Origin: Triatoma infestans
Lineage: Eukaryota > Arthropoda > Insecta > Hemiptera > Reduviidae
Assembly (NCBI GenBank): GCA_011037195.1
Contig: JAAEAF010014546.1
Location: 1 to 64,000 of the forward strand
Length of the DNA stretch: 64,000 nt
Direction: 5' to 3'
Shown here: positions 35,089 to 46,250 of the stretch, piece after piece
Layout of the letters: each line of letters starts with the position of its first letter
Numbering within the stretch: the first letter of the stretch is position 1
The notes under the pieces: model-generated
What the model was told of the DNA's origin: nothing
Databases searched by the model: none
What the model saw: the letters and a program-made list of their open reading frames with translations, nothing else
Position numbers and translations under genes: made by a program

Positions 35089-35089
<1 letters not shown>
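34876..35089 (+). repeat. 214-bp duplicate of Jockey ORF1 inside the palindrome arm
   Basis: This stretch equals 35781-35994 of the neighbouring Jockey ORF1 with a constant offset of 905 bp and one substitution seen (CACAAATACC for CACATATACC). It sits in the left arm between GGGGATATATA and TATATATATATAGAGAG, a place where the right arm (44175-44210) has nothing but the TA run. Short GGAGGTATTATA repeats at 34835-34873 precede it. It lacks a poly(A) and a target duplication, so it does not look retroposed. Confidence 0.92.
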
Positions 35090-35122
<33 letters not shown>

Positions 35123-35462
35123 TGATTAATACAGATGACCGGTCATGTAGCCATTGAAAATGCACTAGGCGTTGCTTGCAGAAAGAAACAGCAGCTTTTT
35201 AGAGGACTGATTGTAGATTTAATTAAATTACAAATGCATTAATTAAGAGGGCGATATTTTAGAGTGGATTAGCTTTTGAAGTGAACTGATTGGCTAACTG
35301 GGTAGTAAGTTCCGGAAGTTAATACTTGTTAACTAGAACAGTTAATTAGTAGTTGGCATGAAAGTGTTTATATATATATGTTTATTTATTTATTGGAAAA
35401 ACTAAAGTTTTTAGTTCTATAAAATAAATAGCTGCACTGACTTTTCTGAGAAGTCTTTAAAG

Positions 35463-36612
35463 GTGAAAAACAAGGCAATTGACAAACGAGCAATCCCTGA
35501 AAAAGGGAGAGCAAAGAAAATTTCTAATTCACTCATTAACATGAGCATAAGGAAGGAAGACGCATTAACTCAGTGGGCTCAACAAGTATTAGATGAAGAC
35601 CAAGGAAATATTATCGATGAGGGTGAGTACAGTCCTCCTATCTCTTTCAAAAAACCCCGAACTTCACAATCACCCAAAATTTTAGACTTAAATTCCAATT
35701 CTGATTTTCCACGGCTAACTGTACATGACAAAGATGAAATGCAGATTGATCAACTACAGCACCCACTCGCAACCAAAAAACATATATTTACAATAGACCA
35801 CATATACCAACGCACAATAAATATGCACCGTTATCCGAAATTGAACCTGAAGAACCACAGATTAACTCAAACAAACAGGTGAAAATCCCACTAATTTTTA
35901 TAATGAACACAGAAAATTATCAAGCTACTATTGAAGAAATTAAAAACAAAATCGGCACTTCTTTTGAAACCCAATTATGCAAAAACAAGCTGAAAATACT
36001 ATTAAAAAATTCAGATGACTTTAGAAAACTCACAAAATTTTACGATGACTCAGGCACAAAATACTACACATTTGTGAACCCCGAAGACAAAAAATTATCA
36101 GTTATAATCAGGGGTATACCATCCTCTATCACTGATAAAGAAATATTTGATGAATTAATACAAAACTATCCAGTGATCTCAGTCACCAGGCTAATGAACA
36201 AAAAATGTGATCCCCCTGTACCTACCCCTCTTTGCGCAGTACTTTTGGAAAATGACAACAAAGGAAGAGCAGTATTTCAGCTTACCCGTCTCTATTACTC
36301 AGTAATCACACTGGAGCCCAGACGAAAGACCAGCCGCATCCCACAGTGCACGAATTGTCAGCAATATGGCCATACCAAAAACTACTGCCACTAGACCCTA
36401 AATGTGTAAAATGCGCAGGCGACCATCACTTTTCCGTATGTCAAAACCGCCAGCTGGAAACACCCAAATGCATTAATTGCAATGGGGATCATACAGCCAA
36501 CTTTAGTAAATGTCAAAACTTAAAGAACATAATCAATAGAAAGAAATCAAGAAACGCACAAGAAAACACCTCATTAAGGACAAACAACCTCAAGACTCTC
36601 CATCCAAAATAA
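35463..36612 (+). pseudogene. Jockey ORF1 (gag-like nucleic-acid-binding protein), frameshifted
   Basis: The N-terminal frame (first ATG at about 35541, MSIRKEDALTQWAQQV) covers a polar, disordered-looking stretch. A shift near 35820 moves to the frame KYAPLSEIEPEEPQINSN and NTENYQATIEEIKNKIG, the usual mid-ORF1 fold (IRGIPSSITDKEI, PLCAVLLENDNKGRA, LYYSVITLEPRRK). Three knuckles follow: CTNCQQYGHTKNYC (CX2CX4HX4C), then after a 1-nt shift at about 36388 CVKCAGDHHFSVC, and CINCNGDHTANFSKC (CX2CX3HX6C), the classical Jockey set. The role in this family is RNA binding in the RNP particle. A fragment of it recurs at 34876-35089. Confidence 0.88.
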
Positions 36613-36852
36613 GTACTAAATTTTCTCCAGAGAAACCTAGCGCAAGCACTCCTACCAGTTCGATTCCTAACTACTGGGCACAAAGAAGAAGAACATGCAG
36701 GCCGTCTGACCAGAATTCTAACGTTTCTTCCGAACCTACAACAACTATATTTAATGCCATAAAAGATCTACTCCTACAGGTAATCACTCCTATCATCCCA
36801 CATCTAAAACAATTGCTTTCTAACCTGGTTCAGAACTTCTTCTTTTCAAACA

Positions 36853-39530
36853 ATGGACAATCATAGACAGCTTCACACTCACAACTTAACACTAGTAAAT
36901 TGGAATGCCAACGGACTTAAATCACGAACGTCTATATTCTCTGACTTTCTTACTAGATACGACATTGACAAAGGATGCATTACCGAAACACATCTTAACT
37001 CAACTGACCGACTTAAATTACCAGGATACATCACCTACCGAACTGATAGACAGACACGTGTAGCTTCAGGTGGAGTCGCCCTCTGTGTGAAAATAAGCAT
37101 TAATGGAGTTAGATATTCTCTCTAACTCCATTAACTAATCTTAAAGCTGTAGCTATTCAGGTAGCTACCCAAACAGGCCCTTTAATAATTTTATCTGCCT
37201 ATCTAAGACCGAACACTAGACTTCTGGAAGACGACCTTCAACAAATTTTTACACATAACAGCACACTGTTACTAGGAGATCTCAACAGCAAACATACATA
37301 CTGGGGATGCCGAACTACCAATAACAATGGTACCAGGCTACTGATGGCGACAGACAACTTAAACATACTGATCTCAGCCCCAGAAGAACCCACATTTTAT
37401 CCTACACAACGTACCTACCAACCGGACATACTGTACATCGCATTATCACGCAATGTTAATATGCCAATACATCTGGACCCAATCAGTGAACTGGACTCAG
37501 ACCACCTTCCAGTAATATGTACGTTTCACTCTCATATACAACGCAATGAACAACCACCAAAATTAATCACTGGAAAGATAGACTGGGAAACTTACAGACA
37601 TGAAATGAATAACATACTAACAATACCAACTCATTACAGGTCCTACGACGACATTGACACTTTACTTCACACATTTACACACGCAATTTATACAGGTGTT
37701 TATCACTCTACTTATAAACGACAAGACAACGTCCACAGAACTAACAGACTACCAGGGCGAATCCTGAACCTAATCCATGAGAAAAACAGAATTCGTAAGA
37801 TTTGGCAGAGAACTAGAGACCCTTCAAATAAAACTCACTTCAATCGACTAGCTAGACAAATCAAATGGGAACTCGACAACTACAAAATCTCCACTTACAG
37901 AACATACTTAGAAGCGATGACTCCAGGCGACTGTTGTCTCTGGAAAGAAACAAAAAGACTGCTAAACGAACACACTCTGATTCCTCCACTACAATCAGGC
38001 AACGTGTTGGCAAGAAGCGATGAAGAAAAATGCGAAACAATAGCGACTCATCTTGAAAACAAATTTACTCTAACTGACCATACGGACCAGGGCATTGAAG
38101 GCCACATCAATTCCGAACTCCAACAACCTCACCACACAGCAGAACTTCCTATCGCATTTTCTTCTCCTTCCGAAATTTTATCCATAATCAAAGGTCTCCC
38201 CAACAAAAAGGCCCCGGGAGACGATTTAATTCCCAATATTGCCATAAAAAACCTGCCTCAGAAAGGTCTTGCATTCCTAACTGGGATCTTCAATGCTTGT
38301 CTTAGATTAGGATATTTTCCCAAACAGTGGAAGAATGCTATAGTGATAGTATTTCACAAAGCTGGTAAGCCAAAAAGCGATCCTAACAGCTATCGCCCTA
38401 TCAGTCTCTTAAACTCTCTCTCCAAAATATTAGAAAAAATAATATACAAACGACTCTCAAAACACTTGACAGACTCTAACACAATCCCACCTCATCAGTT
38501 CGGATTCAGACAAAAACACTCACCACTACACCAACTAAAAAGAGTCACAGAACACATTGTACACAATTTTGAGGAAAGAAAATACACGGCAGCAATATTT
38601 CTTGACATAGCTGCTGCATTTGATACTGTTTGGCACTCTGGACTACTTTCCAAACTTACAAACAAAAACGCACCAACATACCTAACTCGAATAATAGGAT
38701 CCTTCTTACAAGACAGAACATTCCAGGTAAGACTCAACAATACATTCAGTACAGAAAGACAAATACTAGCGGGACAACCATTGGGGGGCAATCATGAAAC
38801 ACACCACTCTTCAACCTCTACTGCTCGGACATACCTGAACCTGCTACAGCGACATTAGCTACCTACGCGGACGATACCTCATCCAATATAGAAATTAACG
38901 AAAGCATTACTGACTTACAAACATCAATAGACTTTATATCTAGCTGGTTTCAACGATGGAAGCTAAAGTTAAACCCATGTAAAACTGAAGCGAAAATCTT
39001 CGCTCTCCGGCGGTTTCGAAATGAAGACCTTCGCCTACTAACAATTGACAACCAGGAAATTCCCTGGAAACAAAAAGGAGTGCGTTATCTGGGCGTAAAC
39101 CTTGATCAAGACTCACCTGGAGGCTATACATTAACACTAAACTGCAACAAACATACACCCGCCTGAAACAACTCTCCCACTCATTAACAGAAACACACCA
39201 TTCAAACACTCCTGCTCTATACTACTTTATAAAACTCTCCTTAGACCTCTCCTGACATACGCCTGCCCAGTTTGAATAACAGCTAGCAACACACTGACAA
39301 AACGATTGCAGACTTTCCAAAACAAGGTACTGCGAATTGCACTAAACGCTCCCTGGTTTGTCAGAAACACACAGAGAACTTGACATGCCAGATATATATA
39401 CACACACATGGCTAAACTTAAAGACAATTTCTTCCTATCGCTTCGCACACTACCCTCAGCTTTACATTATCACATAGGCGAGCCTACTTCATCCAGAAGA
39501 TTAAAACCCAGACTCTACCAAGATCTCTGA
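36853..39530 (+). pseudogene. Jockey ORF2 (endonuclease plus reverse transcriptase), frameshifted
   Basis: It starts with ATG 36853. Endonuclease motifs are LVNWNANGLKSR, the metal-binding Glu in CITETHLN, LLLGDLNSKHTYWG, and SELDSDHLPVIC (SDH). A shift lies at a small inverted repeat near 37100-37134. RT motifs: NKKAPGDDLIPN, AIVIVFHKAGKPKSDPNSY, IFLDIAAAFDTVWHSG (motif A), ILAGQPLGG (motif B, altered), then after a shift near 38790 CSDIPEPA and ATYADDTSS (catalytic box), KLKLNPCKTEAKIF and VRYLGVNLDQD. Another shift near 39115 leads to WRLYINTKLQQTYTRLKQL and then LRIALNAPWFVRN and SRRLKPRLYQDL. All catalytic acids are readable across frames. Confidence 0.92.
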
Positions 39531-40229
39531 GAAGACACATCTTTGTTTTATTGATTCTGTTCTTTTTCTTTCAATTACCTCTATGTGTAAAGCTCTAAGT
39601 GAGCTGGCCCATACTAATTTGTAAATAAATATATAAAAAATAAATTTATTTATTGATTAATGTATTTCTAGATGCTCCATAGACATTTAGCAGGTAATCA
39701 TTTAATTAATATTCAGTATTGAATTGCATAATTTTAGAGTTATAAATTATTAATATAATTTCTTTGGAATGTTAAGAGAAAGTAATTGCATAAATAAATT
39801 TTCTATTCCAACAAAATGAAGATAGCATACAGATGAGATATAATAGAAACAGAAAATACATATTATTAACAAATACTATAAAACATAAGAAAATAAACCA
39901 TAGACTATATATAAATAAACATGTAATTATTATGGATTGGGCAATTTTGTAATGTTTGTGGCTGATATGAAATTAATTAAATGCTGGATGTTGTACTGAT
40001 TTATCAGTTGACTTTCTACCAAAGGTCAATCTTGTCCACAGCAGAATGTTTTTTTCGCCATGACCATCGGCTATTCAGCCATTTTGCGTCGTGTGGGATT
40101 TAATTAGATATCCAGGGAGCATGTGAGAACAATTTCGGACGCGAACAACAGAATAAATGTCGTATGAGGTATATTCTTTTATTATCTATTATAATAATAT
40201 TGAAAATAAGATGTCGGACATTTTGTATA

Positions 40230-41340
40230 GTGTCTTTGCGGCTGACACCAACAATAAGGACTCTGAGTTAAACCAAATCTGTAGTGATAATTTCTGCTGG
40301 GTCCCATGCCCTATTAAGAAATGCGTAATAATTGGAATGTCTGTAATTAGTCTAAGAATAAAAATTTCTTTTCTATGTACCTTCGACCGTATTTTTCCAA
40401 CAGGTTATTCCTTGAATAGGAAGGATTAAACTATCATCATTTGATGCTACTTTGGACTTTACTGCATGTTTTCGCGATTATATCCAAAATAGTTCAAACG
40501 ATTTTCTTTAAACTACTATCTACACAAATAAATCACTGTCTCTTTTGTTTAAAACATTATCCCAGCAAAATTGATTTTTTTTGGGGGGTATTCTGGGGGA
40601 ATAGTAACGTTAAGTTTCCATATTAAATAACACTTTAGTACAATATATGGTTGTATTACTTTTTATAATATTTATATAAAATAGAAGCATTGGTAGAATT
40701 CCAAATTTGAAGAAAATCGGTGAACAGCAAGTACAACTTATTTTCTAATTTTATCGAATACGTCTCCATGATGTTTTTCTTTTAAATTTGGAGTACGCTC
40801 AATGCACCATAATAAGAACATATCACTTTTACTCGAAATATTTTGTCCAAGAAATTGATTTCACGTAGCTGTGCGGAATATGTGACTCAAATTTCATATT
40901 ATAGACAGTAGGTTCAGTGTTTCTGGTGCGCTCTACTGGGTCACAATATAGTCACTTCTCAACCTGCCAAGAAGTATTTCCACTCCCCCCCCCCCACCGA
41001 CTAGATATGTTAGGACAAATAGATATGTAAAATTTCGGTTAAAAGAAAATTTGAGATTTTATATATAATTGTACAATCACCGGGGTAATGGTACGTTAAG
41101 ATCTGGCATTTATTGCAAGAAATTTCTGTCGGACAGTAAGTGAACGTTAATGTAAACGGTACGAAAATTGTGTCTGATATATGTAGTTCAAGTGTCAGTA
41201 ACATTTGTCCTACACATCTATATACGTAGATGTAAACACTATTACATACAAGTTCAAACTCGCCCTTGACAAAAATTGCTTTAGTTGACCGACCGTTTAC
41301 TTTTTATTATAGCTACATAAGTGTCCGTGCATTTAGTTTT
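40230..41340. other. Central spacer of the inverted repeat, no gene recognised
   Basis: An ORF at 40157-40429 starts inside the left arm and has no recognisable motif. 40690-40900 carries faint module-repeat phrases (TTTGAAGAAAATCGGTGAAC). 41080-41300 resembles 34010-34260 (TGTCGGACAGTAAG and the AGTGTTTACATT-like neighbourhood), suggesting a further short repeat at both places. Confidence 0.4.
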
Positions 41341-41388
41341 AACATGGGTTCGCCCATCTTCAGGGTGCGTTTGTCAGACAGTATGATA

Positions 41389-42677
41389 TAGGGTTGGTGC
41401 AAAAATAATGCAGGTTTTTGAACTTTCATCTTTTGTTTACTTCTGCTTTCCAAGTAAACAAAGATAATCCTCCAGTCTAGGTAATGGATTGTAAACAATG
41501 TTTATTAATGTTGTTTTTCCTCAAATATCAGTTTAGTTTGTGTTCCATTTTGTATGAGTTAAGACCTCCGATATTCACCATGTCAAAACAAGATTTTCGT
41601 CAAATTTATTTTTACGAGTTCAAACTTGGTCGAAGTGCGGCTCAAACTGCGCGTAACATCAATGTTGTTTGGGGTGAAGGAAGCATCAGTGAATGTACAG
41701 TGCAGCGATGGTTCCAAAAATTTCGTGTTGGAGATTTTGATCTCGAAGACAAGGAAGGTCGCGGTAGGCCCTCTGTTGTTGATCACGACCATCTTAGGGC
41801 ATTGGTGGAAGATAACCCTCGCAAAACCACTCGGGACTTTGCGAGAGAAGTTAGTGTTGACCACTCAACAGTCGTTCGCCACCTCGAACAAATTGGTAAA
41901 GTTAAAAAGCTCGACACGTGGGTACCTCACGAATTGACCCAAAGCCAAAAACATCGGCGTTTTGAAATTTGCAATTCTCTTCTGTCGCGCTACCAAAATG
42001 AACCATTTCTTAATCGAATCGTGACATGTGATGAAAAATGGATCCAATACGACAACAGGAGACGGTCAGGCCAGTGGCTGGACAAGGATGAAGCACCAAA
42101 ACATTTCGCGAAACCAAGCCTGCACCCGAAAAAAGTAATGGTGACAGTGTGGTGGTCTACTGCAGGTGTTATTCATTACAGCTTCCTAAATACTGGCGAA
42201 ACAATCACGGCTGAAACATATTGTCAAGAAATTGACAAAATGCATAGGAAATTGCAAAATCTTTGTCCAGCATTGGTGAATCGGAAAGGACCAATTCTTC
42301 TTCACGATAACGCCAGGCCACATATCGCAATGCCAACTCTCAGGAAACTTCAGGAATTGAAATATGAAACACTTCCGCACCCTCCATACTCCCCCGATCT
42401 CTCGCCGACGACTTCCACTTATTTAGACATTTGGACAACTTCTTAAGAGGAAAAAATTTTAGGGACCGAAGTGAAACCGAAAATGCCTTCCGCGAGTTTA
42501 TTGAGAGTTTAAATAAAGATTTTTTAGAAACTGGAATAAAAATGCTTCTGACACGTTGGCAACTATGTGTTGATAATGATGGAACATATTTTGAATAAAT
42601 AATCTTAGTTTTATACAAATTATAATAATTTTTTTTTTTGGTATATAAAAACCTGCATTATTTTTGCACCAACCCAA
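41389..42677 (+). mobile_element. Mariner element with TIRs and TA target duplication
   Basis: It begins TAGGGTTGGTGCAAAAATAA and ends with the complement TTATTTTTGCACCAACCCAA; the inner 29 bp of the TIRs are identical and only the second outermost base differs. TA at 41387-41388 and 42678-42679 is the target duplication. At 1289 bp it has the standard mariner size. Its good TIRs and a transposase with a single frameshift make it one of the youngest insertions in the window. Confidence 0.95.
41580..42598 (+). pseudogene. Mariner transposase, one frameshift
   Basis: The start is the ATG at 41580 (MSKQDFRQIYFYEFKLGRSA), as in other mariners; the upstream in-frame ATG at 41484 lies in the leader. 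An N-terminal paired helix-turn-helix (TVQRWFQKFRVGDFDLED, DHSTVVRHLEQIGKVKK) is followed by the linker WVPHEL and the D,D34D catalytic core: IVTCDEKWIQYDN, PILLHDNARPH and HPPYSPDLSPT. A 1-nt deletion at about 42411 changes the frame just after SPT; the expected continuation (FHLFRHLDNFL, FIESLNKDFLETG, TRWQLCVDNDG, YFE) is present in the shifted frame up to the stop at 42596. All three catalytic Asp codons are intact. It would catalyse cut-and-paste transposition at TA if unbroken. Confidence 0.95.
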
Positions 42678-42765
42678 TAACACACATTTGCATAGAGCAA
42701 ATTCTGTTTATACAAAGTGTGAATTTGCTCTGTGCAAGTCTGTGTTATCACACTGTCTTATAAAC

Positions 42766-42807
42766 GCATCCTGAAGATGGGCGAACGCCCGAAACCGGTC
42801 GATGACC
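42766..42807 (+). ncRNA. Hammerhead motif of copy D
   Basis: Helix I CATC (42767-42770) pairs with GATG (42801-42804). CTGAAGA is at 42771-42777, one T, helix II GGGC-GAAC-GCCC (42779-42790), GAAA at 42791-42794 and CCGGTC to 42800, with cleavage predicted after 42800. The core is complete; the ACCGGU helix III has no loop and would need a partner molecule. Confidence 0.68.
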
Positions 42808-42849
42808 ACAAAATGAAGCAGGCTACAACGGAAAATGTCTCTGATACAA

Positions 42850-44160
42850 TACAAAATGTCCGACATCTTATTTACAATATTGCCATAATAGATAATAAAA
42901 GAATATACCTCATACCACATTTATTCTGCTGTTCGCGTCCGAAATTGTTCTCACATGCTCTTTGGATATCTAATTAAACGAACAACTTCAATTGCCACAC
43001 GACACAAAATGGCTGAATAGCCGATGGTCATGGCGTTGGAAAAAAACATTCTGCTGTGGACAAGATTGACCTTTGGTAGTGAAATGTGTTTGTAGTGGAT
43101 GTTGAGATTGCTGTAGGTTTGTAGTAGCACGGGCTGTTTTGCATAAGGGCCCGTAAGTATGTTTGAGATAAAGATAGAAGTATTAAGAAATCAAGAGATC
43201 ACACTGTTTTTAAAATAGATATATTCTCTAAGAGAAATTAAGTTACTTTAAATTATCACAATAATAAGCTTGTAAGTATAATAACTGGAATAACTCTTAT
43301 GTTATAACTTAAAACTGGTACAGTTCTGATGTGTTCTCCTTGTTGTCTAGAACAAGTCTGTCTTGACAAGAATGTCTCTCATTGTTCGTTCAGTTCCTCC
43401 CCTGTGAGGAGAAGGGGATAATACAATGCTATGAAGGATGATCAACTTTTCCCAATAACTGTACTTTTCTACCTGAAATGTCCTTTTGCAAGGGAATTAT
43501 CCCTTTTATATTTTGATTTTTTTATAAATTAATATATTTTTATGTTTGTTGCATCCATCACAGTAGAAAGTCAACTGATAAATCAGTACAACATCCAGGA
43601 CTTAATTAATTTCATATCAGCCACAAACATTACAAAATTGCCCAATCCATAATAATTACATCTTTATTTATATATAGTAATATGTATTTTCGGTTTCCAT
43701 TATATCTCATCTATATGCTATCTTCATTTTGTTGGAATAGAAAATTTATTTATGCAATTACTTTCTGTTAACATTCCAAAGAAATTATATTAATAATTTA
43801 TAACTCTAAAATTATGCAATTCAATACTGAATATTAATTAAATGATTACCTGCTAAATGTCTATGGAGCATCTAGAAATACATTAATCAATAAATAAATA
43901 AAAATATATATATATAAACATTTTCATGCCAACTACTAATTAACTGTTCTAGTTAACAAGTATTAACTTCCGGAACTTACTACCCAGTTAGCCAATCAGT
44001 TCACTTCAAAAGCTAATCCACTCTAAAATATCGCCCTCTTAATGCATTTGTAATTTAATTAAATCTACAATCAGTCCTCTAAAAAGCTGCTGTTTCTTTC
44101 CGCAAGCAACGCCTAGTGCATTTGCAATGGCTACACGACCAGTCATCTGTATTAATCACG

Positions 44161-44198
<38 letters not shown>

Positions 44199-44770
44199 TC
44201 CATCCCTGGTCACATTGCTTTGTCTAACATTCATTATATCTGACACCAGTTAGTGTAATATTCTATTGTGATTATCATTATAAATTTGTTGTTTCATATA
44301 TTTTAATTAAAGAGATAAATAAACGATAATATAAATTACTTTTGTCTGCAACAGTGAAATAATATGGCAATTGTTCCATTAAAGCCATTGAATAAAATTG
44401 TACTTTTAATCACTAAAAATTTTATTTAATCCCTAATGATTAAGGTGTAATCTCAGTGTTGTTTGTTGTCTTTAAATTAAACATATATTAGGTTTATAAT
44501 TTATTATTAACATTTTTAAAATCTATAATTAAAAAACTTCAGCAAACATCCTAATTCTGTCAAACTCATTAATCCTTCATTAACACAAAATTTTATATAA
44601 TTTTTTTTTGAAGGTATCTTTGTCGTCCATTTTTTTATTAAACCAAAAACATGTTCAAAAACTTTTTTATATATGTTTAATACGCAAGATTTATATAGTT
44701 TTACAACACCTTTTCATGGGCAAACCCGAACGTGAATGATAATAGTACCACTTTATTTGTCAAATAAATG
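42850..44770 (-). repeat. Right arm of the 10.5-kb inverted repeat
   Basis: Complement of the left arm, interrupted only by the solo LTR at 43080-43562. It preserves the sites without the Jockey (near 43880) and without the 214-bp filler (44175-44210). Outer end near TTTGTCAAATAAATG, matching TATTTGACAAGTAAAG at 34250. No terminal duplication was identified, so whether the whole is a giant fold-back transposon or a segmental inverted duplication stays open. Confidence 0.9.
43080..43562 (-). mobile_element. Solo LTR, family 1, copy 2, with GTAG duplication
   Basis: Minus-strand copy starting TGTGATGGATGCAACAAAC and ending CAAACACATTTCA. GTAG at 43076-43079 and 43563-43566 flanks it. The other palindrome arm (near 40010-40025, CTTTCTACCAAAGG) shows the empty site with a single GTAG, so the insertion came after the palindrome formed. 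Confidence 0.95.
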
Positions 44771-45239
44771 ACTATATTTTTTCAAATATATTGTTAATAA
44801 TTTATTATCTCAACAATGTAAACTACAGGATTAAGGAAAAGCTGAATAGTGGCCAGAGTTTTAATTTCCTAAATTAAGATATAAAACACACGTTATTGGT
44901 CCCATTTTCCAGATTGATCCTGAATTTATACAGTGTAATAAATATAAGAAATATGCAGTAATGTAATGAAGAGCTCTGTATAAAAGAGTAATATATTACG
45001 TACGGTTACTGTTCAAGAAAAGAAAAAAATATCACCTGATGATAGGATCAACTTTAAATGAAGAAAAGTCTCATTGTAATAGATTATCCCCACTCTCATT
45101 TTTTTGCATTCCCTCAAACATTTATATTTTTTATTTTATTTACTTGAATGGATTTTGAACTTGAAAATCTAGTAAGTTTGACTAGTAAAACTGAAATATT
45201 TGATCAGAATATACATAATTTAATCATAAAAAAATATGA

Positions 45240-46250
45240 CCTTAATTAAAAAAAAAATCTGGTGTGAAACACTCACACAACTTTCTCTTAATCTAGTTAT
45301 CAAAATTATAATTGACTAATTTTATAGTTTGTGTACCAAATTTAATGAAATTCGTCGAAAACTGAAAAAAATGTCCAGTAGAAGCGCACTTCCGGTTTAC
45401 TTATTTTCTTGAAAATCGGAATTTTGGCCATCTATTTATTCCTAATAATTTCTGTTTGGATGATAGAATTGTATAATCAACTATGAAAGCATTTTAGAGA
45501 AAAATATAATCCCATCCCTCCTCCAAAAGTGCCCTTAAATGAATTTTCCCAGAGAAATATTTTAAATAATAGTTGTAGATCTTTGTATGTTTAGTTTATA
45601 TACGAAGTTTCAAGAAAATCGTCGGAATCATTTTTGAGAAAATTGCGAAAAAGTGAAAAATTCATTTAGTAAAGTGGTAATGTAAACACACTTCCGGTTA
45701 TCCAATTTTTTTTTAAACTCGCAATTTCAACAAGATATTAAATTCTAATTAATATTATTTAGATGACAGAATTGTACAATAAACTGAAATAACACTAGAA
45801 GAAAACCTAACGCCATCCCTCCCCTAAAAATGCCCTTAAATGAATTTTCCCAGAGAAATGTTTCAAATAAAAGTTGTAGCTCTGATATACCCTGAAAATG
45901 TGTAGTTGATATACCATGTTTGAAGAAAATCGTAGGAGCTATTTTTGAGAGAAATGCAAAAAAGTAAAAAAAAAAACAACAAGTAAAGTGAAACTTCCGG
46001 TCGAGGAATTTTGACAGATGACCCACTGTCAGTTGCCATGGTGATACCTAAACAGAATATCAAGTTTCAACATTCTACGGTTTTTCGTTTTTGAGGTATC
46101 TGTTCTCATACACACACACACAGACCATTTGCTAAAAACCACTTTTTTTGTGGACTCAGATGACCTCAAAACAGATATTTCCGGTGAAAACTCGATATCG
46201 AAAATTTGGCACGATTACAATACTTCCTCTTACTAAGAGTAAGAGAAAGT
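45240..46250 (+). repeat. 300-bp-module repeat, best full copy
   Basis: It begins TCTGGTGTGAAACACTCACA, then ACTTTCTCTTA, and ends AGTAAGAGAAAGT, so the ends are short inverted repeats. Inside, ACTTCCGG recurs at 45388, 45690 and 45993, a spacing of 302-303 bp, each followed by an AATTTT block and (first two) a TAGA-GA-AGAATTGTA block and AAATGAATTTTCCCAGAGAA. The interior is therefore two to three diverged tandem modules. No ORF or known family could be recognised. The minus-strand ORFs over 45745-46063 are artefacts. Confidence 0.75.

Larger units (their letters stand above)
35396..39643 (+). mobile_element. Near-full-length Jockey LINE with 12-bp target duplication
   Basis: The insertion is bounded by ATTTATTTATTG at 35384-35395 and 39644-39655. 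The right palindrome arm retains the uninterrupted site (TTTATTTATTGATTAATG complemented near 43880). The 4.25-kb element has a short leader, a gag-like ORF1 with three zinc knuckles, an ORF2 with endonuclease and RT, and an A-rich 3' end (AAATAAATATATAAAAAAT). It is the most complete LINE here but has at least five frameshifts. Amino acid motifs are otherwise well kept, so it died recently or the consensus contains sequencing errors. Confidence 0.9.
34245..40228 (+). repeat. Left arm of the 10.5-kb inverted repeat (interrupted)
   Basis: 34245-35395 and 39656-40228 together (about 1.45 kb after removing inserts) are the reverse complement of 42850-44770 minus its LTR. Shared blocks include CACGTTCGGGTTTGCCCATG at the outer end, CTGACACCAGTTAGTGTAAT (complemented), GTTCCGGAAGTTAATACTTG and GATGTCGGACATTTTGT at the inner end. 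The Jockey LINE (35396-39643) splits this arm, and a 214-bp filler lies at 34876-35089. Identity between arms is high, with differences mostly in simple-sequence runs. Confidence 0.9.
41343..42845 (-). mobile_element. Fold-back hammerhead retroposon (copy D), split by a mariner
   Basis: The left remnant 41343-41386 (GGGTTCGCCCATCTTCAGGG) begins inside hammerhead helix II, so the tail side is truncated. After the mariner, 42680-42845 continues with GCATAGAGCAAATTC, a short loop, and the complete right arm with a hammerhead, ending GTCTCTGA, the same 5' end point as in copy A. Restoring one TA across the mariner gives the GTGATAAC-type sequence seen in the other copies, confirming that the mariner inserted into this element. 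Element orientation is minus. Confidence 0.85.

Noticed and set aside
38495..38791. 98-residue minus-strand ORF
   Set aside because: Antisense shadow of the Jockey reverse transcriptase.
44715..44740. CATGGGCAAACCCGAACGTG at the palindrome outer end looks like hammerhead helix II
   Set aside because: It lacks CTGANGA before and GAAA with a cleavage site after; the resemblance is limited to GGGC/CCC.
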